Source of the DNA: Sphaerotilus sp.
GTDB taxonomy: Bacteria > Pseudomonadota > Gammaproteobacteria > Burkholderiales > Burkholderiaceae_C
Assembly: GCA_013299055.1 (NCBI GenBank)
Contig: JAAFKB010000006.1
Span: forward strand, 1-64,000
Direction: 5' to 3'
DNA: 64,000 nt
Each line of letters starts with the position of its first letter. The stretch's first letter is position 1. The notes below the pieces were generated by a model that ran no database searches, was not told where the DNA came from, and worked only from the letters and a program-made list of their open reading frames with translations. This document shows, in pieces, positions 8,258 to 16,664 of this stretch. Made by a program: the position numbers and the translations under genes.

Positions 8258-10570
8258 ATGAGGCATTGCCCGGAGTCGTACTTGAGCTTGACGTTTCCCG
8301 CTTCCCCGCCCGATTCGACCCCCGCCCGGCCTCGACATCCCGCAGACGCCCACGCGCTGAAGGTGCTGACTGTCGACGACGACGCTGTCTTTCGCCGCTC
8401 GATGGCCTTCGCGCTGGAGGGCTACCAGTTCCAGGGGCGCGACATCACCCTGCTGCAGGCCGGCAGCGCCGCCCAGGCCCGCACGCTGCTCGTGGCACAG
8501 CCCGACATCGCCCTGCTGCTGCTCGACGTGGTGATGGAGGATGGCGACGACGGACTGATGCTGGTCCGCCATGTGCGCGAAGCCATGGGCCGGCGCGACA
8601 TCCGCATCGTGCTGCTGACCGGCCAGCCCGGCATGGCCCCGATGCGCGACGTGATGCGCAACCTCGATGTCAACGAGTACTGGCACAAGACCGAACTCGG
8701 CAGCGACCGGCTGGAGGCCATCCTCAATGCCAACCTGCGCAGCCACCAGTTCATCCGCGAGGCACTGCAGACCCGCCGGCAGCTTGAGCACCTGCTGGCC
8801 GCGGTCGACGGCGCCAGCCACGTCCCCGACCTGACCGGGCTGAGCCAGGCGCTGCTGGTGGACGTGGCCCGGCTGCTGGGCTTGCCCAGCGAGGGGCTGG
8901 TGGTGATGTGGCCGGCGCACACGACCGCCGCGCTGGTCATCGGCGCCACCGGCCGCTACGCCGAGCTGCAGGGCCGCCCGCTCGACGCCCTGAACGACCC
9001 CGCGCAGGTGCTGCGCATCGAGCAGGCCCTGACCCGCCAGCCCGGCACCTCGGCACCGCCGGACCATGCGATGGACCTGCTGATGCCGTTGCACCCCTCC
9101 TCGGCGCTGGCGCACGGCCAGGGGCTGCAGGTCGACCTGGCCACGCTGTTCGCGCTGTGGATGCCGCGCCGGCAGCCCCCGGCGCCCAACGAGACCGAGA
9201 TGGTGCAGCTGCTGGTGGCCAACGTCGGTGCCCAGATGCACCGGCTGGAGCTGATCGCCAAGCTCGACCGGCTGGCCTACCAGGATCCCCTGACCGAGCT
9301 GCCCAACCGCAACGGCCTGCTGCGCCGGATGCACGCCGCGGGCGAGCGGCTGTCCACCATGGTCCTGCAGTTCGAGGATGTGGACCAGTTCTCCCACCTC
9401 AACCTCATGCTCGGCTTCGAGACCACCAACCGGCTGCTGCAGGGCCTGGCCCAGCGGCTGCGCGACGAGGCGGGACCGGAGGTGCTGGTGGCCAGGGTGG
9501 ACAACGACACCTTCGCGCTGCTCGGTCCGCGGGACCGGCTCGACACCCGGCTGCAGCGCCACCGCAGCGAGGGCATCACGGTCAGCGACGGGCATTTCTC
9601 GGCCGTGCTGCACCTGACCGGGGCACGGGTGGACCTGGCGCTGTTCGACGGCCCGCCCGAGGAGATCCTGTCCACCGCCCGCTACCTGCTCAACGACGCC
9701 AAGCGGCGCGGCTGGAGCCAGGAAGTGGCGTACCGGCCCGGCATGGAAGCCGCCGCACGCGACAACTACCGTCTCGGCCAGGCGCTGCACGAGGCGCTGC
9801 GCGCTGGCGAGATCCACATCGCGCTGCAGCCCCAGGTCTGGCTGGGTGATGGCACGCTCAAGGGCTTCGAGGCTCTGGCGCGCTGGACCGACCGGCGGGG
9901 CCACGAGGTCTCGCCCGTGACCTTCATCGCGCTGGCCGAGGCGTCCGGCCACATCACGGCGCTGTTCACGCAGGTGCTGCGCCAGTCCTGCCTCGCCTGG
10001 CAGGTGCTGGAGTCGCTCGGGCTGGGGCACCTGCGGGTGGCGGTCAACCTCTCGGCGCTGCAGCTGGCCACGCCCACGCTGGCCCAGGACATCGCCGACC
10101 AGTGCGCCCACCACGGCGTGCCGCCCGCCGCGATCGAGCTGGAGGTGACGGAGAGCGCGGTCATGCTCGATCCGGACGGCGCAGCAGCCCAGCTCGCGCG
10201 GCTGCGCCAGCTCGGCTTCGAGGTGGCGCTGGACGATTTCGGCACCGGTTTTTCCTCGCTGGCGCGGCTGCGCAGCTTTGACCTGGACTGGCTCAAGATC
10301 GACCGGGCCTTCCTGGGCGAGATCGGCCAGCGCCCGGACCATGAGACCCTGCCCGACATGATCGTGACGCTGTCGCGCCAGCTGGGTCTGAAGTCGCTGG
10401 CCGAAGGGGTAGAGACCGAGGCACAGCGCCTGTGGCTGACCCGCAGCGGCTGCCTGGCGGCGCAGGGACTGCTGTTCGGTGCGCCGATGGCGGTCAGCGC
10501 CTTGCCGGCGTGGCTGCACGCCCAGGGCCATCTGCCCCACACCCCCGCCTTGCCGGCCCCCCTGGCTTGA
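8258..10570 (+). CDS. Response regulator with DUF3369, degenerate GGDEF and EAL domains
   Basis: The 770-residue protein begins with a receiver domain (VLTVDDDAVF, LLLLDVVMEDGDDG with the phosphoacceptor Asp). A DUF3369-type sensor region (about 175-330) and a GGDEF-fold domain (about 335-480) follow. The GGDEF signature is replaced by VDNDTF, so no cyclase activity is expected. The C-terminal EAL domain (about 534-750) keeps EALARW, VNLSALQL, EVTES, LDDFGTGFSS, KIDR and AEGVET and should hydrolyse cyclic di-GMP. Its stop overlaps the TTG start of the histidine kinase, its probable cognate kinase. It is transcribed divergently from the GGDEF-EAL membrane protein. Confidence 0.88.
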   Translation: MRHCPESYLSLTFPASPPDSTPARPRHPADAHALKVLTVDDDAVFRRSMAFALEGYQFQGRDITLLQAGSAAQARTLLVAQPDIALLLLDVVMEDGDDGLMLVRHVREAMGRRDIRIVLLTGQPGMAPMRDVMRNLDVNEYWHKTELGSDRLEAILNANLRSHQFIREALQTRRQLEHLLAAVDGASHVPDLTGLSQALLVDVARLLGLPSEGLVVMWPAHTTAALVIGATGRYAELQGRPLDALNDPAQVLRIEQALTRQPGTSAPPDHAMDLLMPLHPSSALAHGQGLQVDLATLFALWMPRRQPPAPNETEMVQLLVANVGAQMHRLELIAKLDRLAYQDPLTELPNRNGLLRRMHAAGERLSTMVLQFEDVDQFSHLNLMLGFETTNRLLQGLAQRLRDEAGPEVLVARVDNDTFALLGPRDRLDTRLQRHRSEGITVSDGHFSAVLHLTGARVDLALFDGPPEEILSTARYLLNDAKRRGWSQEVAYRPGMEAAARDNYRLGQALHEALRAGEIHIALQPQVWLGDGTLKGFEALARWTDRRGHEVSPVTFIALAEASGHITALFTQVLRQSCLAWQVLESLGLGHLRVAVNLSALQLATPTLAQDIADQCAHHGVPPAAIELEVTESAVMLDPDGAAAQLARLRQLGFEVALDDFGTGFSSLARLRSFDLDWLKIDRAFLGEIGQRPDHETLPDMIVTLSRQLGLKSLAEGVETEAQRLWLTRSGCLAAQGLLFGAPMAVSALPAWLHAQGHLPHTPALPAPLA

Positions 10571-12420
10571 CCACATCCGGACCCCGCTGGAAACGCGAAG
10601 TCCAGGTGCTGGGCCTGCGGCTGCTGCCGTGGGTGGTGGTGGTGTGTCTGGCGGGGGCGCTGGGGTATCTGCAGCTGCAGGACCTGCGGCTGACCCCGCT
10701 GCGCAACGGCGCCCGGCTGCTCATCGAGCAAGGCGAGGCGCTCACCAGCAGCGACCTGTCCAACCTGTCGCGGGACGCGCTGGTGCTGGGCCAGAACCCG
10801 GCGCTCACGGCCGCCGTCGGCGGCGACAACCCGCAGGCCGCCGGCACCGCGCTGCTGACCTTCGCCCGCGCCTCGCGCCCCTACGCCCGCATCGTCTGGA
10901 TCGACGAGAACGGCCGCGAGCGCAGCCGCATCGACAACAGCGACGGCATTGCCACCTTGGTCGAGCCAGCACGTCTGCGGCACGGCAGTCCCGAGCCCTG
11001 GCAGAAGTCCTTGTCCGACCTGCTGCCCACCGAGGCGCGCTTCACCCCGCTGGACTACCGGGACGGCGGGGTCTGGCTGCGTGCGGCCTCGCCGGTCTAC
11101 GACGGGCGCGGCCGCCAGCGCGGCATGGTGGTGCTCACGCTCGACCTGCGCCGCCTGCTCACCCAGCTCCAGACGCTGGAGAGCGCCGGGATCGAGCCGC
11201 TGCAGCTGTTCGGTCCGGACGGTCGCCTGGTCGAGCCCGGCGCCACGCTGCCGGGCCTGAAGACCACGAACGCCGCATTGTGGCTGTCGATGGAGGCACA
11301 AGGCCGAGGCCGGCGCGAAGGGGCGGACGGGCTGTGGCATTTCCAGGGCTACCTGCCCACCGAGCCGGGACCGGGCCGGCTGGCCTCGGCGCCGTGGTAC
11401 TTCGTGGCCCATGTGCCGGCGGGCAGCGTGCGACAGCTGCGTAGCACCAGCGCCTGGCAAAGCGGTGGCCTCAGCGCGCTGGCCTTGCTGCTGGCGGTGT
11501 GGACCACGGTGCGCCGACGCCAGATCGAGCGCGAGCGCGAGCGGCTGCTGGCCGATCTGCAGACCAACCACCGCGCACTGGCCGCCGCCAAGGCCGAAGC
11601 CGAGGCATCGCTGCAGCGCCTGCAGCAGCTGCAGACCGAGCTGGTGCAGGCGGAAAAGCTCGCCTCGCTCGGGCTGCTGGTGGCCGGGGTGGCCCACGAG
11701 CTGAACACGCCGCTGGGCAGCGCCACGGTCACGGCGTCGGCCATGACACGGCGCCTGGACGATGCGCTGCGCCAGTCCGAGCCGGGTCCGCTGGCCCCTG
11801 CACAGGTACGCGCCGTGCTGGACAACCAGCGCGCCGGGCTGGACATCCTCGACCACAGCCTCGGGCGGGCCGGGCAGGTGATCCAGCTGTTCAAGCAGCT
11901 GGCAGTGGACCGGGGGGCGGTCGAGCGCCGGGTGTTCGCGCTGGACGACGTGCTCAGCGATGTGCGGCGGCTGCTGGCGGCGCGGCAGATGGCGCCGGGC
12001 GTCGTGCTGCACATCGCCCCAGCCCCAGGGGTGGTGCTCGACAGCTACCCCGGTCCGCTCGGACAGGTGGTGGAGAACCTGGTCGGCAACGCCCAGCTGC
12101 ACGCCTTCGATCCGGAGGCGCGTCCACCGGACCCGCTCCATGCGGCACCGGCCGAGATCCACGTGACCAGCCAGCTCGACTCCGCCACGGGCCTGCTGCA
12201 CATCACGGTCGCCGACAACGGCAGCGGCATCGCCGACGAGGTGCTGCCCCGCATCTTCGACCCTTTCTTCACCACGCGGCGCGGCCGGGGCGGCACCGGC
12301 ATCGGGCTGCACCTGTGCCACCACTTCTGCACCCAGGTGCTGGGCGGCCGGGTGACGGTGTGGACATGCCCTGGAGAGGGCAGCCGCTTCACCGTGCAGG
12401 TGCCGCTGCGGGCGCCGTGA
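10567..12420 (+). CDS. Membrane sensor histidine kinase
   Basis: The 617-residue kinase has an N-terminal helix (LLPWVVVVCLAGALGYLQLQ), an extracytoplasmic sensor region, and a second helix near residues 298-318. A coiled coil, a HisKA domain with AHELNTPLG (phosphoacceptor His near 376), and a HATPase domain follow (VVENLVGNAQLHAF, DNGSGI, FDPFFTTRRGRGGTGIGL). The start is inferred as TTG at 10567, which overlaps the TGA of the upstream regulator (TTGA). Any earlier in-frame start would lie inside that regulator, and its extra residues look like out-of-frame translation. The kinase presumably phosphorylates the upstream EAL response regulator. Its 3' end overlaps the convergent MscS gene by 32 bases. 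Confidence 0.87.
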   Translation: MTTSGPRWKREVQVLGLRLLPWVVVVCLAGALGYLQLQDLRLTPLRNGARLLIEQGEALTSSDLSNLSRDALVLGQNPALTAAVGGDNPQAAGTALLTFARASRPYARIVWIDENGRERSRIDNSDGIATLVEPARLRHGSPEPWQKSLSDLLPTEARFTPLDYRDGGVWLRAASPVYDGRGRQRGMVVLTLDLRRLLTQLQTLESAGIEPLQLFGPDGRLVEPGATLPGLKTTNAALWLSMEAQGRGRREGADGLWHFQGYLPTEPGPGRLASAPWYFVAHVPAGSVRQLRSTSAWQSGGLSALALLLAVWTTVRRRQIERERERLLADLQTNHRALAAAKAEAEASLQRLQQLQTELVQAEKLASLGLLVAGVAHELNTPLGSATVTASAMTRRLDDALRQSEPGPLAPAQVRAVLDNQRAGLDILDHSLGRAGQVIQLFKQLAVDRGAVERRVFALDDVLSDVRRLLAARQMAPGVVLHIAPAPGVVLDSYPGPLGQVVENLVGNAQLHAFDPEARPPDPLHAAPAEIHVTSQLDSATGLLHITVADNGSGIADEVLPRIFDPFFTTRRGRGGTGIGLHLCHHFCTQVLGGRVTVWTCPGEGSRFTVQVPLRAP

Positions 12421-13699
12421 TGGCGGCGGGCGCCGTGGCCGCAGCAGGCGGCGGACGGCGCAGGCCCACCCCTTCGCGCCGCAGCCGCTCCAGCACGGCC
12501 AGATTGACCTCCGAGCGCACGTTGCCCTGCCCGTTTTCCGGGTCGGCGATCCAGAAATACAGCGTCAGCTCCAGCCCGTCGGTGGCGAACTGGGTCAGCT
12601 GGACCGCCGGTCCCGGCTCGGCCAGCACCCGCTGCACGCTGCGCAGGGTCTCCACCAGCGGCGCGCGCAGCGCCTGCACGTCGGTGTCGTAGTCCACGCC
12701 CACCACCGTGCTGAGCAGGACATTGCGGTCGGCCAGCGACAGCGTCTGCACCGTGGTCGTGATGAGCGTCTCGTTGGGCACGATGGCCTCGCGCCCGGAC
12801 GCGGCGCGGATGACGGTGTAGCGGGTGGTGATGTCGGTGATGACGCCCTCGAAGTCGCCCACCTTGACCATGTCGCCGATGCGCAGCGCCCGCTCGGCCA
12901 GGATGACGAAGCCGCTGACGTAGTTGGCCGCAAGCTTCTGCAAGCCCAGCCCGATCCCCACGCCCAGCGCGCCACCCAGCACCGACAGCGCCGTCAGGTC
13001 GATCCCCACCGCCGACAGCGCCAGCAGCAACCCCACCGACAGCAGCGCCGCCCGCAGCACATTGGCCGCCACCTTGCGCAAGGAGAGCTGCGCCCCGGCC
13101 GCTCCCGCCAGCAGCCGCGCCTCCAGCGCCGCCGAGATCCACAGCGCCACCACCAGCACGAAACCCGCCGACAGCGTCCCCTCGATCACGTTGCGCAGGC
13201 TGATCGGGTGGGTGCCGACCTTCCAGCGGATGTCGTCCATCTCGTCGAGCAGCGCCGGCAGCACGCCTGTCACCCACAGCGCCATGCCCAGCCAGGCGAT
13301 CCACGAGATGGTGCGCTCGGCCGCCCGCACCAGCGCCGAGGCCGGAAACGCCACCCGCAGCACCCGCACGCTCAGCCGGATCGCCACCAGCGACAGCAGC
13401 ACCGGCACCGCCACGCGGAACACCGCCAGCCCATACCCCTGGTCCAGCAGCACCCGCCGCGCCACATAGGCCAGCGCCAGCGCCAGCACCGGAAACAGCA
13501 CCCCGTCGACCACGTAGGCGCCGAACCAGATCGAGCGCGGATCGGGCGCGCCCTGCACCCCGCGCCGCAGTCCCCACACGACCAGCCAGCTCGCCAGCAG
13601 CACACACGCCAGCACCCCCAGCTCGACCAGCGAGGACGGCCGCCCCAGCGAGGTCAGCAGTGCGGACAGGTCAGGTGCAGGGGGTGTGGTCACGGGCAT
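12389..13699 (-). CDS. Mechanosensitive ion channel, MscS family
   Basis: The 436-residue membrane protein has about five hydrophobic segments. These are followed by the MscS pore helix and beta domain: LGGALGVGIGLGLQKLAANYVSGFVILAERALRIGD, with the glycine- and alanine-rich pore line, then VGDFEGVITDITTRYTVIR and the VPNETLITTTV stretch. The family gates under membrane tension and releases solutes during osmotic downshock. It is larger than E. coli MscS (286 residues) because of extra N-terminal helices. The alanine/proline-rich C-terminal tail is low complexity and is encoded in the overlap with the histidine kinase gene. It is divergent from rluA. Confidence 0.88.
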   Translation of the reverse strand: MPVTTPPAPDLSALLTSLGRPSSLVELGVLACVLLASWLVVWGLRRGVQGAPDPRSIWFGAYVVDGVLFPVLALALAYVARRVLLDQGYGLAVFRVAVPVLLSLVAIRLSVRVLRVAFPASALVRAAERTISWIAWLGMALWVTGVLPALLDEMDDIRWKVGTHPISLRNVIEGTLSAGFVLVVALWISAALEARLLAGAAGAQLSLRKVAANVLRAALLSVGLLLALSAVGIDLTALSVLGGALGVGIGLGLQKLAANYVSGFVILAERALRIGDMVKVGDFEGVITDITTRYTVIRAASGREAIVPNETLITTTVQTLSLADRNVLLSTVVGVDYDTDVQALRAPLVETLRSVQRVLAEPGPAVQLTQFATDGLELTLYFWIADPENGQGNVRSEVNLAVLERLRREGVGLRRPPPAAATAPAAITAPAAAPAR

Positions 13700-13788
13700 G
13701 GCGCGTCAGGGAGCAGCGGAACAGGACGCCGATTCTGCCGCCTGGGCCATTGCGCCGGGGTGTCGGGGTGTACGCGACAATCCCGGCC

Positions 13789-14439
13789 ATGCTCCCGACC
13801 GACGCCCCCGCCCCCCTCGACCTGCTGCACCTGGACGAGGCGTTCGTCGTCGTGCGCAAGCCAGCCGGGCTGCTGTCGGTGCCGGGACGCGGGCCGGAGC
13901 GGGCGGACTGCGTCTCGGCACGGGTGCAGGCGCAGGTGCCCGATGCGCTGACCGTCCACCGGCTGGACATGGCCACCTCGGGTCTGCTGCTGATGGCGCG
14001 GGGGCTGGAGTCGCAGCGCCGCCTCAGCCGCCTGTTCGCCGAGCGGCACATCGCCAAACGCTACACCGCCGTCGTGGCCGGGCAGGTGGCGGGCGAGGTC
14101 GGCGAGGTGGCGCTGCCGCTGGTGTGCGACTGGCCCAACCGGCCGCGCCAGATCGTCGACCACCGCGTCGGCAAACCGGCCCTCACCCGCTGGCAGGTGC
14201 TGGCACGCGACCCCGAGCGCGACACCACCCGGCTCGCGCTGGAACCCGTCACCGGCCGCTCGCACCAGCTGCGTGTCCACCTGCAGTCGATCGGCCACCC
14301 CATCGTCGGCGACGAACTCTATGCGCCCGCCCTCTGGCAGCGCGCTGCAGACCGGCTGCTGCTGCACGCCTGCCACCTCGCCTTCGCGCATCCGTTCACC
14401 GGGGCGGCGCTGGTGTTCGACGATGCGGTGCCGTTCTAG
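13789..14439 (+). CDS. rluA: Dual-specificity tRNA/23S rRNA pseudouridine synthase RluA
   Basis: The 216-residue protein matches RluA over its whole length: KPAGLLSVPGR, the catalytic HRLDMATSG motif with the nucleophilic Asp, ICDW-like LVCDWPNRPRQ, and PVTGRSHQLRVH. In E. coli RluA modifies U746 of 23S rRNA and U32 of some tRNAs. I placed the start at the ATG at 13789. The longer open frame from 13660 overlaps the divergent MscS gene and does not resemble the family. Confidence 0.92.
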   Translation: MLPTDAPAPLDLLHLDEAFVVVRKPAGLLSVPGRGPERADCVSARVQAQVPDALTVHRLDMATSGLLLMARGLESQRRLSRLFAERHIAKRYTAVVAGQVAGEVGEVALPLVCDWPNRPRQIVDHRVGKPALTRWQVLARDPERDTTRLALEPVTGRSHQLRVHLQSIGHPIVGDELYAPALWQRAADRLLLHACHLAFAHPFTGAALVFDDAVPF

Positions 14440-14440
14440 C

Positions 14441-14470
14441 CGGCAAGCAGTCGGCAAGCAGTCGGCAAGG
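14441..14470. repeat. 11-bp tandem repeat after rluA
   Basis: Two exact copies of CGGCAAGCAGT (14441-14451 and 14452-14462) and a partial third copy (CGGCAAGG) begin directly after the rluA stop codon. The function is unknown. They could be a replication-slippage repeat lying between rluA and the terminator. Confidence 0.8.
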
Positions 14471-14474
14471 GTCG

Positions 14475-14510
14475 AAAAAAATGCCCCCTGACTTTCTGGG
14501 TCAGGGGGCA
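14475..14510 (-). terminator. Rho-independent terminator for the minus-strand acetyltransferase/glycosyltransferase genes
   Basis: A perfect 11-bp stem (TGCCCCCTGAC at 14482-14492 with GTCAGGGGGCA at 14500-14510) encloses a 7-base loop. On the minus strand it is followed by seven T residues (complement of 14475-14481), the classical intrinsic terminator form. It would stop transcription coming from the glycosyltransferase and acetyltransferase genes at 14650-16382. Read on the plus strand there is no U tract, though the hairpin could still protect the rluA transcript end. Confidence 0.9.
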
Positions 14511-14649
14511 AATGCTCTGATGCGCCGACCACGAAGGCCGTGAAACCAACGATCGACAGCGTGGAGACTATCGCGGCCCAGGCACCGGCGCACTAGGGAA
14601 TGCGTTGATCCATTTCCGGGAACCTGTGCCAGGTCGTGCAATCCTGACG

Positions 14650-15159
14650 CTATCCCCGAGGTGGACGGTTGCGCGCCGGGATGCCGAGTGCCGTGTGACC
14701 AGCGGGCACGTCGTGCAGCACCACCGCATTGGCCCCCACCCGTGCACCGTCCCCCAGCTGCACGCCGCCGATGATCTTGGCGCCGGAGCCGACGAAGATG
14801 TCGTCGCCCAGCCGGGGAAACGCGCCCCGGTTCTCGCCGATGACCACGCTGCTTTCCAGCCAGACGTTGCGCCCGCCGCGCACGCTGGAGTTGATGACCA
14901 CGCCGATCGGGTGGATCAGCACGAAGCCGGGGCCGAACTGCGCCTTCACCCCGATCACGCAGCCGTTGAGCCACTTGTTGAGGAGGTGCGGCAGCAGCGC
15001 CAGCGGCGCCAGTCCGAGGCGGGCCAGCCACGCCTGCAGCCGGTAGAGCGCATTGGCCAGGGTGCCGTCGGCCAGCACCACCTTGAGCAGCGAGACGGGC
15101 GGCCCCCCCTCGCCGTAGAGCACCTGCTTGGCGCGCAGGTCGGACAGCAGCAGCTTCAT
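14650..15159 (-). CDS. Hexapeptide-repeat acyltransferase (serine acetyltransferase-like)
   Basis: The 169-residue protein has a short helical N-terminus and a left-handed beta-helix of hexapeptide repeats (VRGGRNVWLESSVVIGENRG, VGSGAKIIGGVQLGDGARVGANAVV). It resembles the CysE fold but is shorter than the 270-residue biosynthetic CysE. In a polysaccharide locus it more likely acetylates a sugar or lipid intermediate. The start at 15159 is preceded by GAGG about 10 bases upstream. It follows the glycosyltransferase by 17 bases, consistent with one operon that ends at the strong terminator at 14475-14510. Confidence 0.8.
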   Translation of the reverse strand: MKLLLSDLRAKQVLYGEGGPPVSLLKVVLADGTLANALYRLQAWLARLGLAPLALLPHLLNKWLNGCVIGVKAQFGPGFVLIHPIGVVINSSVRGGRNVWLESSVVIGENRGAFPRLGDDIFVGSGAKIIGGVQLGDGARVGANAVVLHDVPAGHTALGIPARNRPPRG

Positions 15160-15176
15160 GTGCGGGGGGCCTCGGC

Positions 15177-16382
15177 TCAGTTGTCCTTGACCTGGGTGCG
15201 GAAATCGACCAGCGCCAGGATGTTGTGCCGCCACTGGCGCTCGCGGGCGATGTAGGCGCGCGCGGCCTGGCCGATCTTCTGCAGCGCGGGCAGGTCGCGG
15301 CTGCGCTGCAGGACCATGCCGACCGCGCTCTCCAGGTCACCGGCCTTGAACAGCCAGCCGGTCTCGTTTTCACGGACCACTTCCTTGATCGGGATGAAGT
15401 CCGGCGCGATCGGCGCGATGCCGCAGGCCATGAACTCGAACAGCTTGACCGGCGAGGTGTAGTCGCCCGCGCTCGGCAGCACCGCCATGTCCATCGCCGC
15501 CAGCAGGCCCGGCACCTCGTCGTGCGAGACGCGGCCGGTGAGGATGACCTGCTGGCCGAGGCCCTGCTGGGTCACGAACTCCTGCACGGTGGGGAAGGTT
15601 GCGCCGTCCCCCACCAGCAGCAGCTTCAGGTGCGGGTTGTCCTTCAGGCGACCGGCGATCTGGTAGACGAACTGGTCGATCGCGTGCCACGGCACGAACG
15701 CCCCCAGGTAGCCGCAGACCACCTGTCCGTCCAGCAGACCCCACTTGGCGCGGGTCTGGGCGCGCTGCTCGGGCGTGAAGCTGAACTTGTCGATGTTGGC
15801 GGCGTTGTGCGAGACCAGCGACGGGGCGATGTGACCATGCGCCTTGGTCACGCGGTCGCGGAAAGCGCCCGAGACGAACACCAGCCCGTTGGCACGGCGG
15901 AACACCCACCGCTCGATCCAGGTCGCCAGCTTCAGGAAGAACAGCGGCCGCACACGGTAGACGGTAGCCGAGTCGTTGACCTCCAGGATCACCGGGATCT
16001 TGCGCGCCCGCCCGATCAGGACCGCCACGAACATGTACAGCGAATAGCGTTCGTAGATCAGGTCCACGTCCTTGTGGGCGTTCAGATGCTCGCGGATGCG
16101 AAAGCCCGCCATCAGGTTGTAGCCCAGCTCGACCAGCTCGAACAGGGGTTCCGGCAAGCCCGTGACCCACTTCATCCAGGGGCGGGCCTGCTTGGTCGGG
16201 CTGAGTGCCTTGGGGCTGGCGTAAGGATCGGCGCCCGGCAGCGAGAGGATGTCCACCGTCACGCCTTCGGCGCGGAACGCATCGGTGATGCCGCGGATGT
16301 GGACACCTTCGACGGCCTTGCCCTGGGTGCGGTGGTGGTAGAGCACGCGGCGCAGGGGGGGGAGGACAGCAGGCTTGTTCAT
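15177..16382 (-). CDS. Glycosyltransferase family 4
   Basis: The 401-residue protein has the GT-B layout. An N-terminal acceptor domain (VLYHHRTQGKAVEGVHIRG) is followed by a C-terminal nucleotide-sugar domain (VCGYLGAFVPWHAID, LLLVGDGATFPTVQE, VILTGRVSHDEVPGLLAAMD, PVKLFEFMACGIAPIAPD). It probably adds a sugar to the lipid-linked repeat unit of the polysaccharide locus. Donor and linkage cannot be told. It heads a minus-strand pair with the acetyltransferase and is divergent from the ligase/polymerase gene across a 282-bp region with a strong palindrome. Confidence 0.85.
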   Translation of the reverse strand: MNKPAVLPPLRRVLYHHRTQGKAVEGVHIRGITDAFRAEGVTVDILSLPGADPYASPKALSPTKQARPWMKWVTGLPEPLFELVELGYNLMAGFRIREHLNAHKDVDLIYERYSLYMFVAVLIGRARKIPVILEVNDSATVYRVRPLFFLKLATWIERWVFRRANGLVFVSGAFRDRVTKAHGHIAPSLVSHNAANIDKFSFTPEQRAQTRAKWGLLDGQVVCGYLGAFVPWHAIDQFVYQIAGRLKDNPHLKLLLVGDGATFPTVQEFVTQQGLGQQVILTGRVSHDEVPGLLAAMDMAVLPSAGDYTSPVKLFEFMACGIAPIAPDFIPIKEVVRENETGWLFKAGDLESAVGMVLQRSRDLPALQKIGQAARAYIARERQWRHNILALVDFRTQVKDN

Positions 16383-16473
16383 GGAGAGGTCTGAGGATTT
16401 CCGTGTTCACGCGCATTCACGCGGCCGTGATGGTAAGCGGGCCGGTGCACGCGGCGATCAGGCGATCTGCGGG

Positions 16474-16500
16474 GCTGCGATGTTTGTGCAACATCGCAGC
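16474..16500. promoter_or_regulatory. Perfect 11-bp inverted repeat in the divergent polysaccharide intergenic region
   Basis: GCTGCGATGTT (16474-16484) and AACATCGCAGC (16490-16500) are exact reverse complements separated by five bases (TGTGC). The element lies in the 16383-16664 region between the divergent glycosyltransferase and ligase genes. No U tract follows on either strand, so it looks more like a dimeric-regulator operator than a terminator. I cannot name the regulator. The rest of the 282-bp region shows no clear promoter to me. Confidence 0.6.
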
Positions 16501-16664
16501 AGCCCACTAATTCCAGATTAAGTCCGCACCCGACCATCGTGGACGCACAGGCATGGCGCGCGTCACCCGGCCGGTATGCGGAAGCCGGTACGATCGGGAC
16601 TTTTGCTTGCGCACGCGCCACGGCACCTCGGCAACGGCCTCCACGGCCACAACAGTCATCGACA

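Noticed and set aside
8132-10576. Upstream continuation of the GGDEF-EAL reading frame on the minus strand
   Set aside because: It is antisense to the response regulator-EAL gene and has no recognisable protein features; the real start is near 8131-8176.
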